Under the pieces are notes generated by a model. The model did not search any database. It was not told where the DNA came from and worked only from the letters and a program-made list of their open reading frames with translations. Shown here one piece after another: positions 36,508 to 46,001 of a DNA stretch of 64,000 nucleotides. The position numbers were made by a program, and so were the translations under genes. Source of the DNA: Manganitrophus sp963718695 (lineage in GTDB: Bacteria > Nitrospirota > Nitrospiria > SBBL01 > Manganitrophaceae); NCBI GenBank assembly GCA_963718695.1, contig OY970371.1:3968001-4032000 (forward strand). Reading direction: 5' to 3'. Positions within the stretch are counted from its first letter, which is position 1, and each line of letters begins with the position of its first letter.

Positions 36508-38952
36508 TTAAACCGTCGCGACCGTTGGCGCGATTCGCGCCCGCTTTCGTTGTTTTTCCCGTTGCGTCTTCGAAATTGTCTTGGCCATCACGGAAGAGGC
36601 CTTCTTTACATTGAAGGCCGCCGCCAGGACCGTATCCATGTGATCGGCAAAGACCAGATCGAGTCCCCGTTGAACGTGGCGGGGGACCTCTTCCAGATCT
36701 TTCTCGTTCCGCTTTGGTAGGACCACGGTGTTCATGCCGGCCCGTTTGGCCGCCAAAATCTTTTCCTTGAGGCCGCCGATCGGGAGCACCCGTCCCCGCA
36801 GCGTCACTTCGCCGGTCATCGCCACATCCCGGCGGACCGCTTTTCCGGTGAGGAGCGAGGCCAGCGCGGTCGCCATGGTGATGCCGGCGGAAGGGCCGTC
36901 TTTCGGAATCGCTCCGGCCGGGACATGGATATGGATGTCGCTTTTGGCGAAAAGGTCGGTCTTGATCCCGAGCTCTTTCTCCTTGGACCGGATATAGGAG
37001 AGGGCCGCGTGGGCCGACTCTTTCATCACATCGCCCAGATGCCCGGTGAGGGTCAGCGCCCCCTTCCCCTTCATCAGGGTCGCCTCGATTCGAATGATAT
37101 CGCCGCCGGTCGGCGTCCAGGCAAGCCCGGTCGCGACACCGACTTCATCTTTTTCCTGCTCCGCTTCGGGAAGAAACTTGGGAATGCCGAGGTATTGATC
37201 GACGTTGGAGGGGGTGATCTTGAAGCGCTTCTCTTTCCCCTCCGCCAATTTGCGCGCGATCTTCCGGAGGACGTTGGCGATCTCCCGTTCCAGATTGCGG
37301 ACCCCCGCTTCGCGGGTGTACTGCATGATGATCAGATCGAGCGCCGCGTCGGTGAAAACGACCTTGCCCGCCGGCTTCACCCCGTGCTCCGAGAGCTGGC
37401 GGGGAATCAAGTAATTCCGGGCGATGCCGACCTTCTCCTCCGTCGTGTATCCGGAGATGTCGATGATCTCCATCCGGTCGCGCAGCGGCGCCGGGATCGG
37501 ATCGATCTGGTTGGCGGTCATGATAAACATGACGTTCGAGAGATCGAACGGAACGCCGAGATAGTGGTCGGAGAAGCTGTGGTTTTGCTCCGGGTCCAAG
37601 ACCTCCAGCAGGGCCGCCGAAGGGTCTCCGCGGAAATCCATACCGACTTTATCGATTTCATCCATCATGAAGACCGGATTGTTCGTCCCGGCCTGTTTGA
37701 TCCCCTGGATGATCCGGCCCGGCAGCGACCCGACGTAGGTCCGGCGGTGTCCGCGGATCTCCGCTTCATCCCGAATCCCGCCGAGCGAGACCCGGACGAA
37801 TTCCCGTCCCAGAGCACGCGCGATCGATTTGCCGAGGGAGGTCTTCCCGACCCCGGGGGGCCCCAAAAAACAGAGGATCGGCCCCTTCATCTTCTCATTC
37901 ATCTTGCGGACGGCGAGGTATTCCAAGATCCGGTCCTTCACCCGCTCCAGATCATAATGATCCTCATCGAGGACCTTCTTCGCGGCAATGAGGTCGAGGT
38001 TGTCTTGGGTCGCCACATTCCACGGCAGCTCGACGAGCCATTCGAGATAGGTTCGGACGGTGGAGGCCTCGGCGGAGTCGGGGTGCATCTTCTCAAGCCG
38101 CTTCAGCTGCCGGTCGGCCTCTTTCGCCACCTTCTCCGGCATCTTCGCATCGTCGATCTTGTTTCGGAACTCCTGGACCTCTTCGGCCCGCTCGTCCGAT
38201 TCTCCCAGCTCTTTCTGGATCGCCTTCAGCTGCTCCCGCAGGAAGTACTCGCGCTGGGTTTTGTCCATCTCCCCTTTGGCCTCGGCCTGGATCTTCTGTT
38301 GCATTGTCAGGACATCGACCTCTTTGGCCAGAAGGTCGTTGATTTTCCGAAGGCGTTTCAGCGGATCGAGGAGTTCGAGCACCTCCTGCGCCGTCTCGAC
38401 CTTCAAACCGAGATTCGACGCAATCATGTCGGCCAGACGCCCCGGGTCGTCGAGGTTCTCGATCACGGAGATGATGTCGGGAACAGTGAACTTCCCGAAG
38501 GCGACGACCTTGCCCATCAACTCTTTCACCGTCCGGACCGCCGCTTCGACCTCGAGCGCGCTCTCGGCGGGGACCGCATCGATTAATTTCTCGATCCGAA
38601 CTTCATAATAAGGGGTGGTTTGCTGGAATGCGGTAATCCGCGCCTTGGTGATTCCCTGGACCAGGATCTTGACCCGTCCGTCGGGGAGCTTCAGCATTCG
38701 CATGATCGTTCCGACCGAGCCGATGGAATAGATATCCTCCGGCTCGGGGGATTCCAGCTCCGACGACTTCTGTGCCGCCAGAAAGACCATCCGGTTTCCG
38801 GCCAGCGCTTCTTCAATCGCTTTGATGGAGAGCTCCCGGCCGACGAAAAGCGGCAGGACCATATGCGGGAAAACAACGATGTCCCGGACGGGAAGGAGAG
38901 GAAGTTTCTCCGGGATATCTTCTTTTTGTTTATCTTGATCCTTCAAAGACAC
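36508..38952 (-). CDS. lon: ATP-dependent protease Lon
   Basis: An 814-residue AAA+ serine protease that degrades misfolded and regulatory proteins in the cytoplasm. N-terminal substrate domain opens LPLLPVRDIVVFPHMVLPLF; Walker A is LGPPGVGKTSLGKSIARAL; Walker B VFMMDEIDKVGMDFRGDPS. The catalytic dyad is Ser in KDGPSAGITMATALASLLTG and Lys in GGLKEKILAAKRAGM. Full length for bacterial Lon. An 8-bp inverted repeat lies 70 bp upstream. Confidence 0.97.
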   Translation of the reverse strand: MSLKDQDKQKEDIPEKLPLLPVRDIVVFPHMVLPLFVGRELSIKAIEEALAGNRMVFLAAQKSSELESPEPEDIYSIGSVGTIMRMLKLPDGRVKILVQGITKARITAFQQTTPYYEVRIEKLIDAVPAESALEVEAAVRTVKELMGKVVAFGKFTVPDIISVIENLDDPGRLADMIASNLGLKVETAQEVLELLDPLKRLRKINDLLAKEVDVLTMQQKIQAEAKGEMDKTQREYFLREQLKAIQKELGESDERAEEVQEFRNKIDDAKMPEKVAKEADRQLKRLEKMHPDSAEASTVRTYLEWLVELPWNVATQDNLDLIAAKKVLDEDHYDLERVKDRILEYLAVRKMNEKMKGPILCFLGPPGVGKTSLGKSIARALGREFVRVSLGGIRDEAEIRGHRRTYVGSLPGRIIQGIKQAGTNNPVFMMDEIDKVGMDFRGDPSAALLEVLDPEQNHSFSDHYLGVPFDLSNVMFIMTANQIDPIPAPLRDRMEIIDISGYTTEEKVGIARNYLIPRQLSEHGVKPAGKVVFTDAALDLIIMQYTREAGVRNLEREIANVLRKIARKLAEGKEKRFKITPSNVDQYLGIPKFLPEAEQEKDEVGVATGLAWTPTGGDIIRIEATLMKGKGALTLTGHLGDVMKESAHAALSYIRSKEKELGIKTDLFAKSDIHIHVPAGAIPKDGPSAGITMATALASLLTGKAVRRDVAMTGEVTLRGRVLPIGGLKEKILAAKRAGMNTVVLPKRNEKDLEEVPRHVQRGLDLVFADHMDTVLAAAFNVKKASSVMAKTISKTQREKQRKRARIAPTVATV

Positions 38953-39022
38953 TGGGAACTCCTAACGTTGGCTTAGATAAAAGGGTCGATCTATGAGGAA
39001 ATGAAAGAGATAGATCCTTCCT

Positions 39023-39046
39023 TTGATTTCTTGAAGTTGAAATCAA
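39023..39046. promoter_or_regulatory. Inverted repeat upstream of lon
   Basis: TTGATTTC (39023-39030) and GAAATCAA (39039-39046) form a perfect 8-bp inverted repeat with 8-bp spacer in the 180-bp galU-lon gap. No T-run follows on the minus strand. It is a plausible operator or stress-control site for lon, though it differs from the CIRCE element. Confidence 0.35.
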
Positions 39047-39132
39047 GGGGAAGGGGACCGGATCGTCTGATCATTTTACACAGGTTGGTGGGACTCTGCA
39101 AGCGGGCTCTTTAGCGCCGAGCCGATCGGTTA

Positions 39133-40002
39133 TTAGAGGGGGAGATCCTTCAGAAATTTTCGAAAATCCTTTCCAAGCTCGGGGTTCTTCAGCCCCATCT
39201 CGACCGTTGCCTTGAGGAATCCAAGTTTGTCCCCGGCATCGAAGCGTTTGCCTTGGATGACGTATCCATACATGGTGCGGAGTCGCGCCAATTCTTTAAG
39301 CGCGTCGGTCAATTGGATCTCGTTGTTTTTCCCAGGCTTTGTTTTTTCGAGAAGTCCAAAGATTTCGGGGGTGAGGATATATCGCCCGATGACGGCGAGA
39401 TTGGAGGGGGCCTCTTTGGGGGACGGTTTTTCAACGAGATCGTTGATCTTGTAGAGTCCGTCGACGGTGGTCTGCGCGTCGATGATCCCATATTGGCGGA
39501 CCTCCGATTTGGGGACTTTTTGGATGCCGATCACCGGAGCCGGATTTTTTTGGTAGATGTCCATCATCTGCTGCAAGGCGGAAGTCGAGTGATCGATGAT
39601 GTCATCCCCCAACAGAACGGCAAAAGCTTCATCGCCGACCAGGTTCTTTGCGGAGAGAATGGCATGTCCCAGCCCGAGGGCTTGCCGCTGCCGAATGTAG
39701 CAGAAATCGGCCATGTCGGAAATTTTTCTCAGGCTTTCCATCAGTTCCAGCTTGCCGTTCTGCCGCAGGGTCTCTTCCAACTCAAACGAGATGTCGAAGT
39801 GATCCTCAATGGCCCGTTTGCCCCGTCCGGTAATAATAATGATCTCCCGGATGCCGGCGCTCACCGCTTCTTCAACGACATACTGGATCAGCGGCTTGTC
39901 GACCAGGGGGAGCATCTCCTTGGGGGACGCCTTGGTGGCCGGGAGGAATCGCGTTCCCAATCCCGCGGCGGGAATAACGGCTTTCGTGATCTGTCGGCTC
40001 AA
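39133..40002 (-). CDS. galU: UTP-glucose-1-phosphate uridylyltransferase
   Basis: A 289-residue nucleotidyltransferase making UDP-glucose for envelope polysaccharides. The signature is AVIPAAGLGTRFLPATKASP, then KEMLPLVDKPLIQYVVEEAV; further FAVLLGDDIIDHSTSALQQM and LVEKPSPKEAPSNLAVIGRY, and QGKRFDAGDKLGFLKATVEM. Standard GalU length. Confidence 0.96.
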   Translation of the reverse strand: MSRQITKAVIPAAGLGTRFLPATKASPKEMLPLVDKPLIQYVVEEAVSAGIREIIIITGRGKRAIEDHFDISFELEETLRQNGKLELMESLRKISDMADFCYIRQRQALGLGHAILSAKNLVGDEAFAVLLGDDIIDHSTSALQQMMDIYQKNPAPVIGIQKVPKSEVRQYGIIDAQTTVDGLYKINDLVEKPSPKEAPSNLAVIGRYILTPEIFGLLEKTKPGKNNEIQLTDALKELARLRTMYGYVIQGKRFDAGDKLGFLKATVEMGLKNPELGKDFRKFLKDLPL

Positions 40003-40060
40003 TCTTCTCCCTCCTAAACGGGTGACATTTTATCGGCGGTGGATAAAGAAGTCAAGAAAT

Positions 40061-40687
40061 TCACTTGGAAATGGCTTCCGTGTGCAGCCGCTGATAGAGC
40101 GATCGAACCGCCCCTTCGACCCCCGGCAAGGGAACGCGGGTATCGATGACTTCATCCGCAAATCGGCGCTTTTCATCGAGCGGCATCTGCGCGTCGATCC
40201 GGCGCTCGGCGTCCTCCCGCGTCAGGCCATCGCGTTTGATGAGTCGATCGATCTGTGTGGCGCGATCGACATAAACGAGAATGACCCGATCCATCTCTCG
40301 ATGGGCGCCGGTCTCGATGAGAAGCGGCACATCGAAGAGGAGGACGGCGTCGGGATGGGCGGCGGCAATCGCCTTCTTTTCCGCCTCCGCGCGCGCGTAG
40401 ACGTGCGGATGGACGAGCTGATTCAATCGCTCGCGCCGACCGGCATCCTTAAAGACGATCTCTCCGAGGGCCTTCCGGTCGATCTCCCCCTTTTTATCGA
40501 GGAGATCGGCGCCGAACGCCTCGACGACGCCGGCGTACGCCGGCCCTCCCTTACGGATGACGGCGTGGGCGATTTCATCGGCATCGATGACAAAGGCCCC
40601 CGCCTCGTGAAAAAGGCGCGACACGGTGCTCTTTCCGCTGGCGATCCCCCCGGTCAACCCGACCCAAATCATCCCCGTCCCAGACAT
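40061..40687 (-). CDS. coaE: Dephospho-CoA kinase
   Basis: The last enzyme of CoA synthesis, phosphorylating dephospho-CoA. The P-loop is VGLTGGIASGKSTVSRLFHE; DADEIAHAVIRKGGPAYAGV and LLFDVPLLIETGAHREMDRV are typical. Starts 40708, 40687 and 40672 are all possible; M-I-W-V-G-L at 40672 would give the standard CoaE N-terminus. Confidence 0.92.
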   Translation of the reverse strand: MSGTGMIWVGLTGGIASGKSTVSRLFHEAGAFVIDADEIAHAVIRKGGPAYAGVVEAFGADLLDKKGEIDRKALGEIVFKDAGRRERLNQLVHPHVYARAEAEKKAIAAAHPDAVLLFDVPLLIETGAHREMDRVILVYVDRATQIDRLIKRDGLTREDAERRIDAQMPLDEKRRFADEVIDTRVPLPGVEGAVRSLYQRLHTEAISK

Positions 40688-40831
40688 CACGATAAGGGAT
40701 GTTAACATATTCGTTCAAAACAGGGCAACGCGATCTTTATTTCCTGAGGTCTCTTCACCATGGATCATGGACGGTTCAGTGTAAGCGCCCCTTCGTTGAC
40801 GGGCCGGGTCCCCTTTGTTACACTCTTCGAC

Positions 40832-41761
40832 ATGGAATTGCGCGAGCAGGTTCAAGCCCTCCGGCAGAATATCGAACGGGCCATTAAGGGAAAACCGGAG
40901 GCGGTCAAGATGGCGGTGGTCACCCTCCTGAGCCGAGGTCACCTCTTGATCGAAGATGTTCCCGGCGTCGGAAAAACCACGCTGGCGGCGAGCCTCGCCC
41001 GCTCGATCGATTGTACCTTCAAGCGGATCCAGTTCACCAGCGACCTGCTTCCTTCCGATATCCTCGGGGTCCCGATCTTCGATCCGAAAAAGAATCTCTT
41101 CGAGTTCCGTCCCGGTCCGGTCTTTGCCCACATCCTCCTGGCCGATGAGATCAATCGGACCACCCCCAAAACGCAGAGCGCTCTTCTGGAGGCGATGAAC
41201 GACGGCCATGTGACGGTGGAGAACCAGACTTATTCGCTCCCCGATCCGTTCATGGTGATCGCCACCCAAAACCCGGCCGATCATCAGGGGACCTATCCTC
41301 TCCCGGAGTCCCAGCTCGATCGGTTCACCATGCGGATCGGTCTCGGCTATCCGGACGAATCGGATGAAAGGGCGATCCTGCTTCAATCGTCGTCCCTCTC
41401 CGAAGTCGTAAAGCCGGTGCTGACGCGGGACCAATTGCTCTTTCTTCAGAAAGAAGCGGAGCAGGTGACCCTGGAGGAGAGCCTGGTCGATTATCTCCTG
41501 GCGATTGTCCATGCGACGCGGCAGCATCGCGGGCTCTCTCTCGGGATCAGCACGCGGGGGGCGCTCTATCTTCAGCGGGCGGCGCGGGCCCTCGCTTTTG
41601 TCGAGGGGCGGGCCTATTGTCTTCCCGACGACATCAAACGGCTGGCCCCCCTGGTGTTCAGCCATCGGATTCTCCTGAAAGGATTTTCTCCGGGACAGGC
41701 CCTGCACGGGGCCGATGCGGTGATGACGGAGATCCTCGGGACGATTCCGGTCCCCCTCTGA
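40832..41761 (+). CDS. MoxR-family AAA+ ATPase
   Basis: A 309-residue chaperone-like ATPase. Walker A: HLLIEDVPGVGKTTLAASLA; Walker B: HILLADEINRTTPKTQSALL; sensor: FMVIATQNPADHQGTYPLPE. It starts MELREQVQALRQNIERAIKG; a longer start at 40760 has a more distant GAGG. MoxR ATPases act with VWA-type partners, here the following DUF58 protein. It forms an operon with DUF58 and transglutaminase genes, the common three-gene set. Confidence 0.92.
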   Translation: MELREQVQALRQNIERAIKGKPEAVKMAVVTLLSRGHLLIEDVPGVGKTTLAASLARSIDCTFKRIQFTSDLLPSDILGVPIFDPKKNLFEFRPGPVFAHILLADEINRTTPKTQSALLEAMNDGHVTVENQTYSLPDPFMVIATQNPADHQGTYPLPESQLDRFTMRIGLGYPDESDERAILLQSSSLSEVVKPVLTRDQLLFLQKEAEQVTLEESLVDYLLAIVHATRQHRGLSLGISTRGALYLQRAARALAFVEGRAYCLPDDIKRLAPLVFSHRILLKGFSPGQALHGADAVMTEILGTIPVPL

Positions 41762-41785
41762 TCCGGCTGCGGAGGGAGCGAATCG

Positions 41786-42889
41786 ATGGCCTCTCGCCTG
41801 ACCCTATTTAAATACCTTCCCCGCACCATCCGTCCGACCAAAGAAGGATGGTATTTCATCGTTCTGACCTTCGGGATCGGATTTGCCGCGATCAATACCG
41901 GCAACAACCTCCTCTATCTTCTCGTTGCCTTGATGCTCAGCATCATTGTTGTTTCCGGACTTCTCTCCGAGCAATCGCTCCGGTGGCTGACCCTCTCCAC
42001 CATTCCACCCCCGCCGGCAATCCCCGGCGAGCCGGTCTCAATTCTCGTGCGGCTTCGAAACGAAAAGAGACGGTTCCCTTCCTTTTCGCTTCGCGTCGAT
42101 CCGGTCCCGGCGCCTGACGTGCCGGAGGGGGTTTGCACGTCGGAAGCGGCCCGCTTCATCTGCATCAATCCCCAATCGACCGAATCGCGACCGCTGCGGA
42201 TCGCCTTTTCGCGGAGAGGATGTTATCGGTTGGAGGGGATGACCCTTTCGACCACCTTCCCTTTCGGCTTCTTCATCAAAACGGCGGCGAAACCGGAGCC
42301 GATCGCGCTCTGGGTCTATCCAAAAATCAGCCCGGCGGCGTGGCCGACCTTTCAGGATGCGTCCGGGGCGGCCCGCTCCTCCTCGCACCGGACCGGACAG
42401 GGGGCGGCCTTTCATCAATTCCGGGGCTATCAGCGGGGGGACGATTGCCGGCTGATCCACTGGAAGCTCTCGGCCCGGCAGGGGCGATGGATCATCAAAG
42501 AGCGGGAGCGGGAAGAGGGGAGCGGGGTTCTCTTGATTTTGAACAATCGGGTTCCCGCCGGGAATGTTCCAGACTGGGAAGCCCGGTTCGAGCGGGGGGT
42601 GGAGACGGCCGCTTCGCTCGCTTCGGAGCTGATCCAGGCGGGGCTGAAGGTGTCGGTCCAAACGGCCGACCAGACGGTGGCGCCGGGTGAGGGGCCGGCC
42701 CATCTCGATCGGATCCTCAAACTCCTTGCGTTGATCGAACCGATTCGGTCGGCGTCCCCGATTTCAATCGTCGATGCGGACGGAAGGGCCGTGATCTGGG
42801 TCCGGTGGGAAGAAGGCGAGGCCGCGGCGATTCCTTGCGATGCGGTGGCCGGAATCGATGCCGGAAAGGAGCGGGCCGATGTCATTTGA
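41786..42889 (+). CDS. DUF58 domain protein
   Basis: A 367-residue membrane protein. Two N-terminal helices (YFIVLTFGIGFAAINTGNNL, YLLVALMLSIIVVSGLLSEQ) are followed by a beta-rich region and the DUF58 core RGYQRGDDCRLIHWKLSAR. The vWA-like part has VLLILNNRVPAG. It is the client/partner of the upstream MoxR ATPase. Its last codons overlap the transglutaminase start by 11 bp. Confidence 0.9.
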   Translation: MASRLTLFKYLPRTIRPTKEGWYFIVLTFGIGFAAINTGNNLLYLLVALMLSIIVVSGLLSEQSLRWLTLSTIPPPPAIPGEPVSILVRLRNEKRRFPSFSLRVDPVPAPDVPEGVCTSEAARFICINPQSTESRPLRIAFSRRGCYRLEGMTLSTTFPFGFFIKTAAKPEPIALWVYPKISPAAWPTFQDASGAARSSSHRTGQGAAFHQFRGYQRGDDCRLIHWKLSARQGRWIIKEREREEGSGVLLILNNRVPAGNVPDWEARFERGVETAASLASELIQAGLKVSVQTADQTVAPGEGPAHLDRILKLLALIEPIRSASPISIVDADGRAVIWVRWEEGEAAAIPCDAVAGIDAGKERADVI

Positions 42890-44929
42890 CAAGGGGGCCC
42901 GGCTGCTGAGCCATCTGACGGCGCTCGCCTGTTTTTCGGCGCTGATGATCAACGACCAATTTGCCTGGGCGTGGAGTGCGGCGGGGCTCGGACTGATTCT
43001 GGCTTCCCTCTACTTCACCGTAACCGATTACCCGGTCCGGCTCTCTCCTCTTTTCTGGTGGGGGGCCTCGGTCCTCTTCTGCCTCGTTTTTCTGATCGAC
43101 CTCTGGTTCTCCGGGGCGCTCCTGGCGGCTTGCATGCATTTTCTCGTTTATTTGATGGCATATCGGCTTTTCCATCTCGAGAGATCGAAAGACCATCTCC
43201 AGCTTTATTTGATCTGTTTTATGCAGCTTCTCGCCGCGGCCGGGGCGGGGAGCGGGTTTGCCTATGCCTTCTCCTTCGTCCTCTCGGCGGCGCTGCTGAT
43301 CTGGGGGCTGGTCGTTCAACACTTCAAGAAGGAAGAAGAGTCCCGCTTTCCGGACGTTCCGGCGCGATCGTTCCGGTCGGTCATTCCCCTCCCGCTGATG
43401 ATGTCGATTCATCTTCTCTCCGTCGGAGCGCTGCTGCCGACGCTGCTGATCTTCTTTCTCATCCCGCGGGTCGGGATCGGCTTCTTCCAGGCGAAGCAGG
43501 CCGCTTCCCAGAAAATCTCCGGATTCTCCGAGAAGGTCGATCTTGGATCGATGGGTTCGGTGATACGAGATGTTTCTTTGGTCATGCGGGTGATCCCTTC
43601 CGAAGGAGAGAAGGGCGCCCCCCCTATTTGCGCGGGATGTCGTTCGACACCTACGATGGAAAAGCGTGGAAGAACACCCTTTCACAGAAGGCCACGCTGA
43701 AAGATTTCGATCGGACGTTCGAAATCGGCCCCGGTGATCCCTCCGTCGAGACCTTTCGGAAAACCGTCCTCTTGGAGCCGATCGGGAGCGCCGTTCTTTT
43801 TACCGTCGGATCGCCGGTCACGATCCGGGGGAATTTCCCCTCCCTCGTGCAGGATCGGCCGGGAACCCTCTATTTCCCGTCGGTCCCGTTTCAACGAACC
43901 GAATATGAGATCACCGCGACGTCCAAGCGCTCTTCCGAGGCCGATCGAGCGGCCGAGCGGATCGACTACCCCTCCGAGGTTCGGGCGCAGTATCTCTCCG
44001 CAGCGGTCGATCCGCGTATTGTTGCCCTCGCACACGAGATCGCCGATCCCTTTCCGACGGTTTACCAGAAGGTGCAGGCGATCGAGCGTCACCTGCGAAC
44101 CGAGTATACCTACAGCCTGGAGGTGGCCCCGTCGGATCGGCCGCCGCTGGAGGAGTTTCTCTTTTTCCAGAAGAAAGGCTACTGCGAATATTACGCCTCG
44201 GCGATGGTGATGATGCTTCGAAGCCTCGGAATCGCGTCCCGGCTGGTCACAGGGTTTCTGCCGGGGGAGTGGAATGAATTCGGGAAGTATTATCTCATTC
44301 GGCAAAGCGATGCGCACGCCTGGGTGGAGGTTTATTTTCCGGAGGGGCAATGGCTTCCCTTCGATCCGACGCCGTCGGTCGGCCAACCGGCCGAGAGTCC
44401 CTGGACGGCGATGGCGGCATACGTCGATTGGATGCAGTTGAAATGGGAGCGGTATATTGTCCGGTATTCCCTCCGCGATCAGTTTGCATTGCTGGACGGG
44501 ACGCGCAATCAGGTCGGCCGTTTTTCGGATGGGATCGGGGTGTGGTTCTTCCGTGCCCGACAATCGATCGAGAAGATTCCCGCGCTTTCCCTCTTACTGG
44601 GAGGGATGGTAATTCTCTCGATCGTCGTCTTTTATCGAAGGGGATGGAGTCTCTGGAGCGGCGTCCGGGGGAAATCGTCGAAGCGGGGAGCGGCGATGAT
44701 CTACGAGCGGATGCTCCGCCTGCTTGCGAGAAAGGGATGCAAGAAACGGGAGGATCAAACTCCACTGGAGTTTGTGGAAATGGTTGCCCGGAAAGAGGGA
44801 TGGCCGGTCCATGCCGTGAGAGCCTTGACCGATCTTTATCATGAGGCACGGTTTGGAGGAAAGTCTTTCTCTCCGAGTGATATCAAGCGGGCCGAACAGC
44901 TTTATTCCGAAATTAAAGCAAGGATCTAG
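42879..44929 (+). pseudogene. DUF3488/transglutaminase (TgpA-like) gene with a frameshift at a C7 tract
   Basis: The N-terminal half (MSFDKGARLLSHLTALACFS, then six to seven membrane helices) is in one frame up to the C7 run at 43618-43624. The rest, RPPYLRGMSFDTYDGKAWKN onward, is in the -1 frame. It carries the transglutaminase triad: Cys in GYCEYYASAMVMMLRSLGI, His in SDAHAWVEVYF, Asp in PFDPTPS, then a C-terminal membrane helix and a DUF4129-like end. One added C or a -1 slip at C-CCC-CCT restores one product of about 680 residues. The whole domain set is conserved, so the break is recent, an assembly error, or recoding. Confidence 0.8.
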
Positions 44930-45492
44930 GGTACAGGCCTCCAGGATTTCCGCGTGCAATCGAATCGTTTAATGTAGGGGGCGAGTCGCTGACACGCCCT
45001 GCCGGTCAGTTCTTCCCACAACCATTTATATTATAATTTCATCTTTGATAGACATCGTAAGCCATTATTCCTTCGACAGGATGGGAAATTATAGAAATAC
45101 CTAGCATGAAATATAAATTTGCTTTTGGACCTGCTATAGATAGGCTCTCACCCAATATAAATTTTGTTGATGATGAGGTATTCCCTGGCAATGTTCAGGA
45201 ATGTGTAGATGTGAATCTAAAAGGATTGCAATCGATTTTAAAAGGCTTTGGAAAATTCGATCAGAACGTTACTTAGAATAAGGAAGGTAAAACTGGGATT
45301 AAATTGACTACTCAAGCAGAACAGAATGGTAAAATGCTCCGCTTCCCTTCGATGGTTCTGAGAAACTAAATCTGATAATTAGCCCAGACAAGACCAAAGC
45401 CGTCGCCCCTTGACATCCATTATGGGCCGATTTATATTCATAAATACTTTAATATTAAACGATTAAAATTTAAAACACCTGGTTAACGGTTC
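44930..45492. other. AT-rich 560-bp gap with little recognisable content
   Basis: The GC content drops sharply from about 45000 to 45485. Near 44970 there is a TGTAGGGGGCGAGTCGC segment that resembles the opening of the repeat at 34138. One short ORF is described separately. The last 60 bp before the MarR gene have A/T-rich half-repeats (TTAATATTAAACGATTAAAA) that could be its promoter/operator. Otherwise I see nothing; it looks like the remnant of a lost insertion. Confidence 0.5.
45106..45276 (+). CDS. Doubtful 56-aa ORF in AT-rich gap
   Basis: A short frame MKYKFAFGPAIDRLSPNINF, ending QNVT, with natural-looking composition (Asn, Asp, Phe, Val) and AT-rich codons unlike its neighbours. 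There is no clear ribosome-binding site. It could be a piece of a decayed foreign gene. Recorded because nothing else is coding in this gap. Confidence 0.25.
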   Translation: MKYKFAFGPAIDRLSPNINFVDDEVFPGNVQECVDVNLKGLQSILKGFGKFDQNVT

Positions 45493-45948
45493 ATGGGTAC
45501 ACACTATCTCGGTAGGCGAGAAGAGGTCGCCGCCCTCGACACCTTCATCAAACTGATGCGGGCGGCCGATTCGCTCACCGCCCGCTTGAGCCCGATTCTC
45601 GCTTCCGCCGGGCTCAGCCCGGGCCAGTTCGGCGCTCTCGAGGTGTTGCTTCATCTCGGGCCGCTCTGCCAGAGCGAGCTGGGGAGGAAGCTCCTCCGAA
45701 CCGGCGGCAACATCACCATGGTCGTCGATAACCTGGAACGGAGGGGACTCGTCCGGCGGGAGCGGGGAGAAGACCGCCGATTTATCACCCTCCACCTGAC
45801 CAAGGAGGGACGGCAATTAATTCAAAAGATCTTTCCGAAACATCTCGATGCCCTGGTTCAAGAGATGCGAATTTTGACCGAGGCCGAACAGAAGGCGCTC
45901 GGCCGGCTTTGCAAAAAACTGGGGAAGGGATCGGATGGAGAGATCTAA
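45493..45948 (+). CDS. MarR-family transcriptional regulator
   Basis: A 151-residue winged-helix regulator: LGPLCQSELGRKLLRTGGNI, TMVVDNLERRGLVRRERGED and RRFITLHLTKEGRQLI, the MarR recognition helix and wing. MarR proteins sense phenolic or oxidative compounds. It precedes a pirin gene by about 50 bp, a common MarR-target arrangement, so it may control it. Confidence 0.88.
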   Translation: MGTHYLGRREEVAALDTFIKLMRAADSLTARLSPILASAGLSPGQFGALEVLLHLGPLCQSELGRKLLRTGGNITMVVDNLERRGLVRRERGEDRRFITLHLTKEGRQLIQKIFPKHLDALVQEMRILTEAEQKALGRLCKKLGKGSDGEI

Positions 45949-46001
45949 GCGGGAGCCGGAGGCGAAGATCAGATGCCTTCCGTCCCCAAAGGAGGGAAAA
46001 A

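Noticed and set aside
42971..43600. Start of a 652-aa plus-strand ORF in the transglutaminase region
   Set aside because: The first 210 codons are out of frame with the membrane helices encoded in the other frame. Only the part after about 43620 is real.
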